Assembly (NCBI GenBank): GCA_963921795.1
Contig: OY997647.1
Location: 49,748,213 to 49,812,212, forward strand
DNA: 64,000 nucleotides
Direction of reading: 5' to 3'
DNA from: Nannobrachium achirus
Lineage: Eukaryota; Chordata; Actinopteri; Myctophiformes; Myctophidae
Shown here piece after piece: positions 1 through 14,450 of this stretch. Position numbers and translations under genes: made by a program. The notes below the pieces were generated by a model. The model saw nothing but the letters and a program-made list of their open reading frames with translations, ran no database searches and had not been told where the DNA came from. Each line of letters begins with the position of its first letter. Position 1 is the stretch's first letter.

Positions 1-20
1 AAGTCTGTAACTCTGACGGT

Positions 21-72
21 GTACAAATGGAACCAAATGAACCCTTACGGGTTCATTTGATTCCATTTGTAC
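21..72. repeat. Short perfect hairpin repeat (second hairpin family)
   Basis: Two 24-base arms beginning GTACAAATGG and ending CCATTTGTAC pair around a 4-base loop (TTAC), with one mismatch. Related sequence recurs at about 14109-14190 and 37378-37425, each time near the words CTGTAACTC, so this is a dispersed family. It is probably an internal module of hAT-like elements. Confidence 0.7.
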
Positions 73-466
73 ACTATAAGAGTTAAGGGGAGACCTTGAA
101 ATTTGAAAGTTTGAGAAACTGGGTTAATATACAGTATCTGAACAAAACAACGCAAGACAACATTCAAGGAAGAGATAGGCATAGCCATTATAATCGGGAG
201 GATTCGGTCATTGCTACAACTGAGGCAGACGAGATGAGAGGGGGGAAGGAAAAAGGGTGAAGAATGAAGCCAGGACCTGCGATGGCTGACTGAGCTTCAG
301 TCTGCTGTTACAACACTGTATCAAACAGCGTTCCCACATTCCCACACTGTCCTACTAAAAGTTCTCTCCCTCGCACACCCCCACCTTCCTGCTCTCTATT
401 CTTTCATTTGTGTGTGTGTGTGTAGCTAGGAAGCCCTAGATAGGACAGTACAGCCAGTACAGAGTA

Positions 467-470
<4 letters not shown>

Positions 471-514
<44 letters not shown>
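471..514. repeat. (GT)n microsatellite
   Basis: About 22 uninterrupted GT units. Confidence 0.95.
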
Positions 515-516
<2 letters not shown>

Positions 517-1879
517 AGTATGTGTATCACATGTGGTTCACATCAGCAGAAACATGTGTAACAGTGAGACGAGTGAGTGAGACAGTGAGTGAGTGAGTGT
601 GTGAACGAGTGAGAACTGTTAAAGTCATATACTGTAGATATAAATATAGATACACTGGGAAAATGGGCTAATCATCGCTGCCAGTGCTCTTCACTTTAAG
701 AAGATGAAATCCGTTCCCAGATTGTGGAAAAGGAAGACACACACACACAAGCATGGACACTCAGACACATACTACATGCACAAACACAAGCATGCACTCA
801 TAGTCTCTCACAGACACACACTACATGCAGAGACACACGCAACGACACAGCCAGAAACAAGTCTCTACCCGTTTTCAATCGCTATAACAACAAAACCTTT
901 ACATTTAAAAGAAAACACATTGTACAACTTACTTGGGTGTACTTGCCTCGTCCTCTCCTCGGGTCTTCACGCTTTTCTCTCTTTCTCTTACTCCCTCTGC
1001 GCTGAGTGTGTGTGCGTGTGTGTTTAGCAGTGTGAATGAAGCTCCATGCGCTCTGGGCAGACAGTCCCCTCCCTTCGTGGGTCAGGCTCTCCTCCCACCT
1101 CTCACAGTATGCTGTCAGTGGCTGGCGAGTTCCACTACCCTGCCCTCATGCAGCAAACACCTGAGCTCCTGCATTGGCCTCGGTGCCAATTCTAATCGTT
1201 AAAGCGCACTCATCATTGCCAGCTTCTTTACTCAGCAGACAGTGCCAGACACACATCCTGTCCGTCCGTCCAGCCTCTGTCTACTTTGCCCTGGTCTTTT
1301 TTTTTTGTCCTTATGAATGGGAACCCCAGGGTCTGGACGCGTCACAGCTGCTTGGAGAAACTCACACACACACCCGCACACCTCAGACGGAAATAGCAAA
1401 ACCACAACAATCACATCACGGCATTACCCAGACAAGACAGGAATTTTCCCGCCTTAAGTAGAAGACAAAGTGCAGTCTGGCTTGGAGATGTGAACAGATA
1501 AGCAGAGGGCTGACGGCATATGAACTGTCTATTCTGCTTCTAAAGGGAGTGTCTCTTTTACCCTGTCACTTTGCAGCAGAACGGAAACTCGATACCCTCG
1601 CGTTAAGTGTGACAGACAGACACGTACGAGTATGCACACGCGCGTGCACGCACACAGGTAAAGTGAGTATCAAGGGCCCCATTACCTTTAGGGCTTGACC
1701 AGTAATACGGTACCACTACCCCCCCTTCATACAGAAAAGGCCATCCACTGGTTCTTGGAGTGTGGAAATCATTGCTGCGTCTTACATTTCACTGTGGTGG
1801 GAATTATCTGGGGACCTTACATCATCACAGCGCGGGGAAAGACTCTTGTTGGAAGGGGGTGTGGCAATATGTGTGCGTT

Positions 1880-1881
<2 letters not shown>

Positions 1882-1942
<61 letters not shown>
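1882..1942. repeat. (GT)n microsatellite
   Basis: About 30 GT units with edge interruptions. It generates spurious VCVC and HTHT open frames on both strands. Confidence 0.95.
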
Positions 1943-1945
<3 letters not shown>

Positions 1946-2158
1946 CATGTCCAGGGACTGGCTCATCTGGTTTGAATGCAGAATGGACTCTCCAGAGTGA
2001 GGGCTGGATGGAGGGAGGTCGGAAGCAAAGGGAGGAGGACAGGAGGAGGGGAAGACGTCCTCAGGGAGTGAATGGGGACACACCTGTGAACACAGCTTAC
2101 AATACCCCACACACAGTGAGAAATCTCTCTCTCCCTCTGTTTATATATACTGTACATG

Positions 2159-2450
2159 CAGTGGTGGGAAAAGTACTACATTTTTTTACTTAAGTAAAAG
2201 CAGCACTACTGCAATGTTGAAACACTGTTATTACAAGTAAAAGTCCGGTAATCGAAATTTCCTTGAGTAAAAGTACAAAAGTAATGGCATCATAATATGC
2301 ACGTGTTGATGTCCCATTTCACGAGTCCCCCATGTATAAAAGATCTACAAGCTCACAAATTACAGTAGTATAAAATAAACAGATTTTTTATATACATTTT
2401 ATACAGCATGGAATATTAAAAACAAGGGCCATTACTCGACTGACGTTTTA
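2159..2450. mobile_element. hAT-like non-autonomous element, degraded
   Basis: It begins with CAGTGGTGGGAAAAGTACT, followed by repeated ACTTAAGTAAAAG and AAGTACAAAAGTA words. The same style of sequence is seen in the better preserved elements at 6941-7437 and 7454-7869. A fragment of the AGATCTACAAGCTCACAA hairpin lies at about 2340-2360. No clear right terminus was found, so the end is approximate. Confidence 0.55.
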
Positions 2451-2691
2451 CACAAAAAATCCAAGCTTTCTCCTTGAGGGGCTATAACAGATTACGCAAC
2501 ATTTCATTTCAACAAGCAACGTTTACTCCGCTGCGCCCATATCGATATCAATACCAAAAATCAGCAGTGCAAACAAAGCACTGTCCTATAGCAATATATT
2601 ACATCAGAGGTTCGCGGACCCACAGAAGCTCCTTGGGGACATTTGAGGGGACAAATACAGTTAAATCACACTAATATTTCATACAGTAGAG

Positions 2692-3139
2692 CAGGGGTCT
2701 TCAACAGGGGGTCCGGGACCCCTAGGGGGTCCTCAGAGTTACTACAGGGGGTCCTCCAAATCTTTGTGTGATCCCTTTTTATATTAACCAATTGAACCTT
2801 AGTGTCCATACTCGGAGAACTTTAGCCAAAAATAGCAGATCTACAAGCTCACAACGCCTCGCGCTGCGCGGCGTTGTGAGCTTGTAGATCGGCTATTTTC
2901 GGCAAAGAGCTCTGGTGTAGAGGGGGAAAAAAGTAGAATGAGTACAGAGTGAAAGGTCAAGTTTTGACGGTTCAAGTGGTAAAATATCTGAAAACACAAA
3001 TGGACATGAATCCAAAATACACTGATGATCGTGCTGTCAAACGATTAAACTATGGAATCTATGAACAGGTTGTGGGGGTCCCTGCTTCATCTCTCTCTCA
3101 ACTAAGGGGTCCTTGGCCTGAAAACATTGAAGACCCCTG
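2692..3139. mobile_element. hAT MITE with nested hairpin, perfect 8-bp TSD
   Basis: Termini are CAGGGGTCTTCAA on the left and TTGAAGACCCCTG on the right. The 8-bp direct repeat CAGTAGAG flanks both sides (2684-2691 and 3140-3147). That combination is diagnostic of hAT transposition. The element is 448 bp with no transposase, so it is non-autonomous. The hairpin repeat sits inside at about 2829-2900. Confidence 0.93.
2829..2900. repeat. Core hairpin repeat, nested in a hAT element
   Basis: The left arm reads AAAATAGCAGATCTACAAGC and the right arm GCTTGTAGATCGGCTATTTT, with a GC-rich centre. Central arm bases ACAACGCC and GGCGTTGT also pair. This is one of roughly 25 copies or fragments in the window. 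Confidence 0.9.
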
Positions 3140-4126
3140 CAGTAGAGAATGACTCATGGTCTCATTAGAGGCTACACTTTTATCATTCCACGGTGGGTCC
3201 ATGCTCTGATGTGATCTGGGAGTCCTTGAAATGAACATTTTCTAATAACCCCTGAATTACATAACTGTTAGGGGGTCTGTCTCCATTTAGCTGCTCTGTC
3301 AAGGCCAGTTAATTACTGTACCTCTGTTGGGATTCGTGGGTTATTTCTTGCACAGGACCTCTGGTTATTGCTGCCCAGTATAAAAGAGGCAGGCTAAATT
3401 AAGATTCCGGATTTTACTGTGTGCCATTCATTCCTTAGGCTTAGCTGCACCTACATATATGGCTTAAAAGGCAGACTTGTACAAAAGCATACACAGACCT
3501 AGAAGAGAGAAATATGCTGTCATTTGGATCCAAGGAGTTCTAGAACATATGGATGGGATATACTGTGATGAATGTGTGGCCTCTGAAAGTGCATTCCTCC
3601 ATACATTATATATGTCAGTGAGTCTGTAGCCGTTTTACGGTGCTGACATTATGAAGGAATTTGAGGAGATATGCAGGGAAAGTGTATGCATTAAATCTGC
3701 AATTCATAACTTCCATGTCCTCGTCCTGTATTTAGGCCTGATGCTGATGGATAACAAGGCAGGAATCAATGAGAAACAAAAATATCCACTAACTGGGTTA
3801 AAGGTCCCCCAAAAGATTTATTACAAGTGCAACATTTCAACCATCTTCATGAGGCAAAATGAAAACCAAACTGGTCCAAAAGTTGCACTTGTAACACATT
3901 TGTTTGGGAGTTTTAACCCAGTTATATTTACTTTGATTTACTTTGATTCCTGCCATGTTATCCAGCACCTGGCCTAAACAGGAGTTGTAATTATCTTTTA
4001 CTACTTGTCAAACAGTATGTTTCCTACCAAACACCATGGGTCTACATTTCTCCATTAGGGAGACCACCTTCAACCATAGCAGATGTGTTGTATCAACAAC
4101 ATGCTCTACCATATAAGATTGAACCT

Positions 4127-4322
4127 ATTAAGACCTGAGGCCGATTCTACAAATGCCTTCTAAATCTATCACTTTTTCAAAAAATGAGCAAAAATAGCAG
4201 ATGTATAAGATTGCAGCGCGGCACAAACTGATGCTCTCTGAGCTCGTATATCTATCTATTTTTGAATAGCCAACGCAAAAATCTAAAATGACAGAGATGT
4301 ATACCCGCTTTTAATGGGTTAA
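4127..4322. mobile_element. Longer palindromic MITE carrying the hairpin core
   Basis: The left end resembles GAACCTATTAAGACC and the right end reads TTTTAATGGGTTAAA. A degenerate hairpin core with AAAATAGCAGATGTATAAG lies between them at about 4191-4265. Similar outer ends (TTAACCACTTAAACCC type) flank other cores, for example near 8735 and 32776. The hairpin is therefore probably the centre of a palindromic element of about 200 bp. Confidence 0.55.
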
Positions 4323-4692
4323 AATAAACATTTCTTTATTAAAATAGGTTCCGGATGGCAGCTTTAAGTAGACTTTACAGAGCGATAGTCCGACTTTGCT
4401 ATACACGGACATTACAGAGAATTACGAGGATCTGATCTGAAAGAGGAGACAGCGGGGTGTCTTTGTGGTTGGGAGGGAGTTGAGGATGACTAATATAAAC
4501 TGTAAATATTGTGTCAGAAGTCTGCGGGCGTGCTGTGGTCCCTCTAACGCCCTTCATATAAAGGCATCAAAAGTTAATGTTTCATGCAGTCAACTTGCTT
4601 GGATCACTTGGCCTGTGGTAGTTTTGGGTGTATAATGATGTCTTTGGGTGTGATTAAGTTAGTTGTCGTTCTTTGTGTGTGTTGTGGTTATG

Positions 4693-4779
4693 TGAGAGAG
4701 AGAGGGAGGGAGAGAGAGAGAGAGACATGGGAGGGAGAGAGAGAGAGAGACATGGGAGGGAGAGAGAGAGAGAGAGAGT
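4693..4779. repeat. GA-rich minisatellite
   Basis: GAGAGA tracts alternate with the spacer ACATGGGAGGG, giving two to three tandem units on a purine-only strand. Confidence 0.85.
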
Positions 4780-5299
4780 GTCCTGGGGAGGAGTAGGGAG
4801 AGGTTAGAATGAGTCATAGTTTAGTTCACTCATGCTGCACAGATTTAAATGTTTTAACGTTTCCATGACGATTTGACACAAAACAGTTCTGGCCCTGCAG
4901 TGTGTGTGTGTGTGTGCAGGCGCACGCACAGTCGCACACGCATGCACATGTGTGCGCGTGTGTGTAATAAAAGGTACAAAACATTAACCACGAGAACACT
5001 ATGAGTCTACTGGGGAATGTATCACCAATTCCCCTCCTATCTCCGTGGTTCCCCCAGTTAAGATAACACTGAGGATTTGTGCAGATTGAGAGGCCCCAGA
5101 GATCGTATCCAAAGCTGGTCCATGGCCTAAACCCTAAAGGATATCAAACTGGGGGTCCTTGAAATGAAAAAGGGTTGAGAATCACTGCTACAGTATATAC
5201 TGAACTCTCTGTAACCACTGTCACTGCAGAGTCTGCGACGTGTTCTAGCCAATATGTTGAATTTACATTGTCTCAAACTATTTTTACCAGCTCAGTGAT

Positions 5300-5445
5300 C
5301 TTGTGTTTGCAGTGTCCGCTCTGGGATTGGGAGGTCGGGGTTCAACCCCAGCTGAGTCATACCAAAAGACTATAAAAATGGTACCCAGCATCTCCCTGCT
5401 TGGCACTCAGCACCGAGGGGTGGATTGGGGGTAAGTCCCAGCAAC
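5300..5445 (+). mobile_element. tRNA-derived SINE fragment
   Basis: A B-box-like GGGTTCAACCCC at about 5338 is followed by GAGTCATACCAAAAGACTA, then CCTCCCTGCTTGGCAC-like sequence and GGGGTGGATTGGGGG. I recognise this order from common teleost tRNA-derived SINEs. The head is incomplete and no target duplication was identified. Confidence 0.6.
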
Positions 5446-6460
5446 ATACTATCGTCCTGTCCAGGGGGAGTACTTGTAGCCTACATCATGGCCAGGGGAT
5501 GTACTTGTAGATCAAGCCAACCTCACACTACAGAAACAGGAGATATGCTTGTGACCTACAGTAAATGGGCCACATGGCTCGGCAAGGCTACTTACACAAT
5601 TCTCAAATGCTTCCACCCAACAGTCTGTATTTAGCCATGTTTAAATGTTTTTTACAGAAAGAAAAATCAGAAAACAGCATGCAACAGTACAGTGTACCTG
5701 TTTGTATGTCAGGAGGCTCTATCTTTATACTTCCAGAGTTAAATTAACACTCAGGATTTGCTCCTCAAGCTACCTGAAAGTGCACTGCTATTTGCCATCC
5801 ACCCACTCAGGTGTGCGGAATCTGCGGATGACCTTCTGGCAAACACCTGACATTCCATTCCACGCTGTGCCATTCCAGGCCAGGTTACCATGGACACCCG
5901 CTGCATGAAGCACTTTTCAAGGTAGGCCTCAGTCACTGGTAAGGCTGTCACAGTCATCACATTTTACTTCAACCATTAATTGCCATTCAAACAACTGTGA
6001 TTAACGGTATCACAATTACATTTATGTTTGCCTTTCTAAACAAAAAACTGCACAGAGCAGAAATATCAAATAACACAAATAAATTACTGAAAATGAACAG
6101 TATAATTACCAAAATAAGACACAACTACGGCCAAAACAGGCCATGCATTTAATAATTGTGTACTTTAAAATTATTCTGTGATTATCTCAAATAATTGCGA
6201 TCGGGCAATTACGTAATAACTGTGACAGGTCTACTCACAGGTAGTCACCACCGGTGACCTTCCTAAACATTTTGTTTTTGTCCAGCTGATATCAGACATG
6301 AAGCCTTGTCGGAACAGTCATTGGGTCAAGGTTTTAAGTGCTGCCATTACAACGCTGTTCCAACAATACAGACATTTTCAGGGGGAAGTCGAGATGCATG
6401 AGGCAGCACAATAACCACATGGTTCAAATCATAGCAATGACATGATGCATTGTCAAAGAG

Positions 6461-6463
<3 letters not shown>

Positions 6464-6555
<92 letters not shown>
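6464..6555. repeat. (GT)n microsatellite
   Basis: About 46 GT units. Confidence 0.95.
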
Positions 6556-6558
<3 letters not shown>

Positions 6559-6840
6559 ACACACATATCAGATGTGACTGCAATGAGGTGAGGCAACAGG
6601 CAGGAAATCCAGACTACCGGTTGGGATAAGCCGTCTGTTCAGCAAACCAGTATTATCATTCCCAACCTGCCTTTGTCCGGCTGCGGACACATTCTTTCTG
6701 CCCAAACGACAGGTTATCTCTATCTCCCACAGGGACTATAGATACATCTAATGAATTCACCTTGAAAAGAGGGGAGAGGAAAAAAGGAGACATTCACCCA
6801 TCGAAACTGCATGTCAGCTCCTTCATCCCTACACTCTCAA

Positions 6841-6842
<2 letters not shown>

Positions 6843-6923
<81 letters not shown>
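6843..6923. repeat. (GT)n microsatellite
   Basis: About 40 GT units, ending close to the left end of the next hAT element. Confidence 0.95.
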
Positions 6924-6924
<1 letters not shown>

Positions 6925-6940
6925 TACACTAGTATGTGTG

Positions 6941-7437
6941 CAATGGTGTAAAAAGTACTCAAAAGTTTTACTTAGGTAAAAGTATCAATACTGCAATATA
7001 GAAATACTCCCTAACAAGTAAAAGTCCTGAATTCAAAATGTACTTGAGTAAAAGTATGAATGTATTGGCATCAAAATGTACTTAAAGTACCAAAAGTAAA
7101 AGTACAACATTTTTGAAAATAGCAGATCTACAAGCTCACAACGCATCGCATTGCGACGCATTGTGAGCTTGTAGATCGGCTATTTTCAAACAGCCTAAGT
7201 ATGAAATGGGGCTAAAGTGGTATGTTTTATAATATTATAATTTATACCTGCAAAGTAACTAGTAACTTAAGTTTTCAAATAATTGTAGTGGAGTAAAAGT
7301 ACAATATTTGGATCCGAGATGTAGTGGAGTATAAGTAAAAGTATTGTAAAAATGAAATACTCAAGTAAAGTACAAATACTTCAAAAGTGTACTTAATTAC
7401 AGTAAATGTACTTACCAGTAGTTACTTTACATCACTG
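6941..7437. mobile_element. hAT MITE with nested hairpin
   Basis: Ends read CAATGGTGTAAAAAGTACTC and GTTACTTTACATCACTG. The 8-bp flanks are TATGTGTG (6933-6940) and CATGTGTG (7438-7445), one mismatch. A well-formed hairpin copy lies inside at 7117-7189. The right flank abuts the next element. Confidence 0.85.
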
Positions 7438-7453
7438 CATGTGTGTGTGTATG

Positions 7454-7869
7454 CAGTGGTATAAAGTTACAAAGTACATTTACTCAAGTACTTAAGAACA
7501 ATTTTGAGGTATTTTTCTTCTTTACTGGAGTATTTCCAGTTTTCAGTACTTTTACTTTTACTCCATTACATTTCAGAGGCAAGTATTGTACTTTTACTCC
7601 ACTACATTTATTTGAAAACTTTAGTTGGTAGTTACTTTGTAGATTTTGATTATTATTACAAAACATAAATTAACCACTTGAGTGCTATATACTTGTCAGC
7701 CTTCTGAAAATAGCAGATCTACAGGCTCAAAATACAATGTGTCACATCACGAAGCAGTGTGAGTACTTTCTACTTTTGATGCCAGTACTTTTGTGCTTTT
7801 ACTCAACTACCTGTAACAGATTATTTCTACGTTGCAGTATTGATACTTTTACTTACTTTCCACCACTGT
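7454..7869. mobile_element. hAT MITE of the same superfamily
   Basis: Ends are CAGTGGTATAAAGTTAC and TACTTTCCACCACTG. The interior repeats the AAGTAC/GTACTT vocabulary of the neighbouring element, and a truncated hairpin starts near 7708. The target duplication is ambiguous because both flanks are GT/AT repeats sharing TGTATG. Confidence 0.75.
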
Positions 7870-7980
7870 GTATGAGTGCCTGTCCATCACATCATCTCTT
7901 ATAATTGCATCTCTCAGAACAGACCGGACATGCGGTCCCAAGCGCAGAAGAACAACAGAAGCCAAAATGGCATTCCTCAC

Positions 7981-8397
7981 TAGGGATGGGACGATACGTG
8001 ATATTATCGTATATCGTGATGAAAAACACTCACGATAATCGTATCGTGGAGATTTAATTAATCGTGATATCGTCCTCCGTCATGCACTGGGATCAATTCA
8101 CCTTTTATTTGAGCTGCATATCCGGTACCACTTAAACCCTCTATTATTGGTAAAATGTACTTATGTACGTGATAGTCTTTTTTTCACTCTCTACCAAATG
8201 TCTTTGCCAAAAAATAGCAGATCTACAAGCTCACAACGCGTCGCAACGTGACGTGTTGTGAGCTTGTAGATCTGCTATTTTTTTGCAAATGTTCCACCCC
8301 AGGATAATGGATTTTGATTAGCGCAATAATATCGTAAATCGCGATTTCTTTTGTCACAATAATCGTGATATGATATTTTCATATCGTCCCATCCCTA
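7981..8397. mobile_element. hAT MITE (GGGATGGGACGAT type) with nested hairpin
   Basis: Inverted ends TAGGGATGGGACGATA and TATCGTCCCATCCCTA are bounded by TTCCTCAC (7973-7980) and ATCCTCAC (8398-8405), an 8-bp duplication with one mismatch. ATCG-rich subterminal sequence is shared by both halves. A hairpin copy is nested at 8211-8283. Confidence 0.9.
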
Positions 8398-8734
8398 ATC
8401 CTCACTCCACCATTTACAGCATCTACAACGGTATCGAGCGAGAGGAGAGGATGACAGGGTCAGAGAGGGGGGAAAGGCAGAGAGAGAAGACGGAAGTGAC
8501 AGAGCCAGAGAGGGAAACAGTAAAAGATGGATAGAGTGAGACTGAATATTTGTAATAGCCGTTGCAGAGCTTTCAGAGGGAAGTACTGTTATATGAAACA
8601 GAGAGGGGAATCCTCTGATCGACAGACACAGCTCTGTCTCACCAGACCTCGTCTACTGTAGAATCTCTTGTACCGTATCATCTGTTACTGCTTTATACAC
8701 TGAACTAATACTATAATAAATATACATTATTTAA

Positions 8735-8870
8735 CCACATGAACCCTAGCGTCACTATTCTGGGGCAAAGATTCCGCGGAAATAGCAGATATAGAAGCTC
8801 ACAGCACGTTGCAAGCTTGTAGATTGGTTATTTTCGCCACAGAGATTTGGTGTCGAGGATAACAGGAGCG
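8735..8870. repeat. Hairpin repeat with outer left arm
   Basis: The outer arm TTAACCACATGAACCC is followed by a degenerate hairpin (GGAAATAGCAGATATAGAAGC to GCTTGTAGATTGG), without a recognisable right outer end. Confidence 0.6.
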
Positions 8871-8912
8871 GGCCAACTATAGAGCCCTGGGGGCAACCCC
8901 GGTCAAAAGTAA
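8862..8912 (-). mobile_element. Tiny LINE reverse-transcriptase fragment
   Basis: On the minus strand the translation includes GCPQGSIVGPLLL, close to the conserved RT block GVPQGSxLGPLLF of L2/CR1/Rex-like non-LTR elements. Nothing else of the element is recognisable around it. Confidence 0.4.
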
Positions 8913-11010
<2,098 letters not shown>

Positions 11011-11335
11011 AAGGAAGGTAAACTATAGCAAACAGTGCATGACTAGCAAGCATGTCTCCTGTAGTTTTTTCCTCGAAGATGAAACAATACGAGCCAAGAC
11101 CAAACATGGCAGGACATCTGTGCGCTATTTAGAGTGAAGCTGTGGACAGCAGCATACTTCTCAGAATCCAGAAGCAAGTAGGAGCCAAAACACACTGGCT
11201 GTGTCCAGAACCATCTGGCCGGTCGGCCGGCCAGCCGTCCCCCACACACACACACACACACACACACAGGGAGGATTCACTCAAATATAAACCGCCCCGG
11301 AACACGTAGGCCTGAAAGTCCCGGGTACTCTGTAC

Positions 11336-12826
11336 CAGTGGTGGAAGAAGTAGTCTCACACTTACTGAAGTAAAAGTATCAATACTGCAATATATAAATA
11401 CTCTGTTGCAAGTAAAAGTCCGGATTTTAAAATGTACTTGAAAGGTATGAAAGTGTTGGCATCACAATGTACTTAAAGAAGGGATGCCGTGATTTTTTCA
11501 CAACTACAACATAATCATCAGGTATTATGATTATACTTGGAGAAAGATTTTTTTCAAAAAGGTGTACAGAAAGTGTTAAAATCATGTTTTCATGTGGCCA
11601 CACCCACCTGTTCATTAAGTATGCCCGGGTGTCAGGTGGGTGGTGACCCAGCTTAAGTTATCCATACCCACCACTGTTGCTGGATTGTGAAAGGGGCAGG
11701 GGATGATATTATGATGTCATTATATCAGTGTTTCTACCACTTTTTCTAGTCACATGATCAAATACTGGATTCTGATTGGTTTAAAACAGTGGTAAATCAG
11801 GCAACTCCAGTGACTTTTTCAACGTCCCCGGATGCGTTGTCATGCTAATGAGGCACATTTCCGAGATCAATGCGCCTCACAACGCATCCGGGGACTTTCA
11901 GAGTCGGAACACAACGCATCCGGGGACTTTCAGAGTCGGAACACTTTTCCCCAACCAACAATGACATGGTCGCGGGCGTCCTATGTTTACTAACGTACTA
12001 TCGTCGCCGATTTATTCCATTGGATCCAATGCAACTTTTGTTGTGAGCTTGTAGATCGTCTATTTAAAAAAGGCCAAGGTATAAAATAGGGATAAAGTGG
12101 TTATGTATGTTTTATAATATTATAATTTATACCTACAAAGTAATTAGTAACTCAAGTTTTCAAATAAATGTAGTGGAGCAGAAGTAAAAGTATTGGAAAT
12201 TGGAAATAATCAAGTAAAGTACAAATAACTCAAAAGTGTACTTAAAGGGATATTCCACTTTCAACAGGGAAACAGTGGTAACAGTGGAAGGGTTCCTCTC
12301 CACATACACACGCATTGTAACTTCAAACTTCATTTTAACCATTATAGATTCATTAAAAACACCCATTATTTTTTCTGGTGACTCATTTTACCCTCCTAAT
12401 ACGTGAGCAGGCCGTGTTTTATCCATAACTGTTTTCATGTATTTTTAATAATTATTTGGGAAAATGGAAAAAATGAAATACCAAAAATAATTATTAAAAA
12501 TAAATGAAAAAAGTTATTGAAAAAACACGGCCTGCTCACGTATTAGGAGGGTAGTTTGAGTCACCAGAAAAAATAATGGGTGTTTTTAATGAATCTATCA
12601 TGGTTAAAATGAAGTTTGAAGTTACAATGTGTGTGTGTGGGGAGAGGCCCTGGGCCTGGTAACATTTACATCAAATATCTAAATATTGAATCAAGCAAAT
12701 TAAAAACTGTTCAGGGTGTTCATAAAAGCCTGATTAGACGATACAATGACCAAAAGTTTTTTGAAAGTGAAATACCCCTTTAAGTACAGTACTTAAGTAA
12801 ATGTACTTTGTTACTTTACACCACTG
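11336..12826. mobile_element. hAT-like element with a nested palindromic insertion
   Basis: The left end CAGTGGTGGAAGAAGTAGT and right end TTGTTACTTTACACCACTG match the element family at 6941 and 7454. The flanks CTCTGTAC and CTCGATAC agree at six of eight positions. It is expanded to 1.5 kb by insertions, including the TTAA-flanked palindrome at 12246-12779 and a partial hairpin near 12041-12066. A direct duplication of an ACAACGCATCCGGGGACTTT segment lies at about 11879-11940. Confidence 0.7.
12246..12779. mobile_element. Palindromic MITE with TTAA target site
   Basis: Long inverted arms begin AGGGATATTCCACTTTCAA and end TTGAAAGTGAAATACCCCT, and are flanked on both sides by TTAA (12242-12245 and 12780-12783). 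Internal blocks such as AACACGGCCTGCTCACG and CGTGAGCAGGCCGTGTT mirror each other. TTAA duplication is typical of piggyBac-type insertion. No coding capacity. A one-armed relative lies at about 34060-34265 in an rbbp4 intron. Confidence 0.8.
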
Positions 12827-13030
12827 CTCGATACGTTCTGTTCAGTTTGACTTCGGTGCTTGCACACAGACCAAGACAGTGATTGGAACAAGCTGTGCTG
12901 AAATGTTAAAGCATTCGGTTTGTATTTAGCCACACCATCCGTCTGGCCGATATCATAACACGCATCCATCCTTCAGGCAAGATGGTGTAAGCATTTATGC
13001 CCTATGCTGTATATTTCATGGGATTGTGAA

Positions 13031-13098
13031 AAAAGCTGATCTACGTGACTGTATGTCACAACACACGCTGTGAGCTTGTAGATTGGCTATTTTTGTCA
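13031..13098. repeat. Core hairpin repeat, diverged
   Basis: The left arm AAAGCTGATCTAC and right arm GTGAGCTTGTAGATTGGC preserve the family plan around a longer loop. Confidence 0.65.
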
Positions 13099-13984
13099 GC
13101 TTTCTTTTGTGTGCCCTAAAAATGGAAGCCAGGGTTAAAGTTATAAATGCAATTTAATGATATTAAATACCGGACATGTTATGATATTGCCAAAATACTC
13201 CCTTAAAAACATCATGACATTAAAATACTCTTTTTTTTTGCAGCAGCTGCAGGAATTCCTGGGAGGAGGGTGTGTCTGCTCATGCTGCTGGTTATTGTGC
13301 GAGACTGGACAAAAACAAGCCTGGTTTTCCATGTCTAACCCCCCACCCCGCCTCGCTCCCTTTCTTTCTCTGGCGGTCCCTCGCTCCATTTGAAGAGGAA
13401 CTGTGCTCCTGTACTTTCCACTCTCCCTAGGGGGTCGTTAGAAATGAGAGGCTGACGTCACCGCCACACAGCCTGGTGTGACCTTTGTCAACTCACCTTT
13501 TCTTTTTCTAATAAAAACAACATCAACAGGGTGGGAACTGGGATAATACATGATTAAGGGGAAAAAAACTTGAACAAAAAGCTGCACTGTGAAGAAGAAG
13601 CCGGTTCAGATACTGACCGAAAGGGCCAAAATAGGAACAAATCATTTCAATCGTGTCATCTAAGAAACTCATTACAAGGTCTGTAGGTTTTCAAGAACAC
13701 ACAAGGGAAGATTACTTTTTTTTTTGACAAAATAAAATATTTTATTGTGACTAGCTGTCACAACATTTCCTGCAGTGCCTCATTCTACCACCGGGGTTAG
13801 TACCCCCATTACACATCCTAACACATCCCTTCAACAGCTCACTGCTCACAAAAACGCAGTCCCATATAAGGATGCGAACGGAGATGTGCACACAGAAAGG
13901 CGTACAGGAGCACACTACATGCACACACTCACACAGAGTATACACAGTACACATAAATACAGTACGTAATCTATATTAACTAAA

Positions 13985-14230
13985 TCTGGGATTCTCAATA
14001 CTTTTAAATTCAAGGACCCCAAGTTTGAAAAACATTAAGCCACAGACCCCTGTTTGATATAGTATATATTTTTTTTTATCTCTGGGACTCATGTTAATGT
14101 AACTTGGAGAGTGTACAAATGGAACCAAATGTCTCATTTGTACACTCTTTGAGTTACAGACTCATACGGGTCCATTTGGTTCCTAACTATAAATAATTTA
14201 GCTGGGAGGGTGACCGGACCCCACGCTGAG
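13985..14230. mobile_element. hAT-like remnant with second-family hairpin
   Basis: The interior AAGGACCCCAAGTTTGAAAA and the end GACCCCACGCTGAGAACTA are typical of fish hAT MITEs with GGTTCTCAA-type termini. The GTACAAATGGAACCAAATG hairpin lies inside at about 14109-14190. Termini are worn and boundaries approximate. Confidence 0.5.
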
Positions 14231-14450
14231 AACTATGCGTACTTGAGCTGGAAGGCTACGTGCAGGTGCAGCGTACACTGTATCTCTCCAAAGGTCTTTG
14301 ATACAGGGCAGAGTTGGGAGGGAGGAACAGCAAGGTCAAGGAGATTAGCAGAGAACGAGAGACGGAGTACCATAGGAATGCTTTCTGTTACATTCTGTGT
14401 ACACTGTGTCTTTCTCCAGCACAACATCTCTTCGTCCTGATTTGCAACTT

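Larger units (their letters stand above)
1..2158. other. Gene-free stretch with microsatellites
   Basis: No exon with credible coding content was found on either strand. The stretch holds a short perfect hairpin near its start, GT arrays at about 471-514 and 1882-1942, and scattered CA-rich tracts around 740-850. Apparent open frames here are low-complexity translations of CA/GT tracts. Confidence 0.6.
3148..6940. other. Gene-free stretch with repeats
   Basis: No exon recognised. It contains a palindromic element at 4127-4322, GA-rich minisatellite DNA, a SINE piece near 5300-5445 and two long GT arrays. The rest is unremarkable AT-rich sequence. Confidence 0.6.

Noticed and set aside
704-1461. 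Overlapping open frames of 60-107 codons
   Set aside because: Translations of CA/GT-rich and other low-complexity DNA with no domain, no splice context and no consistent codon bias.
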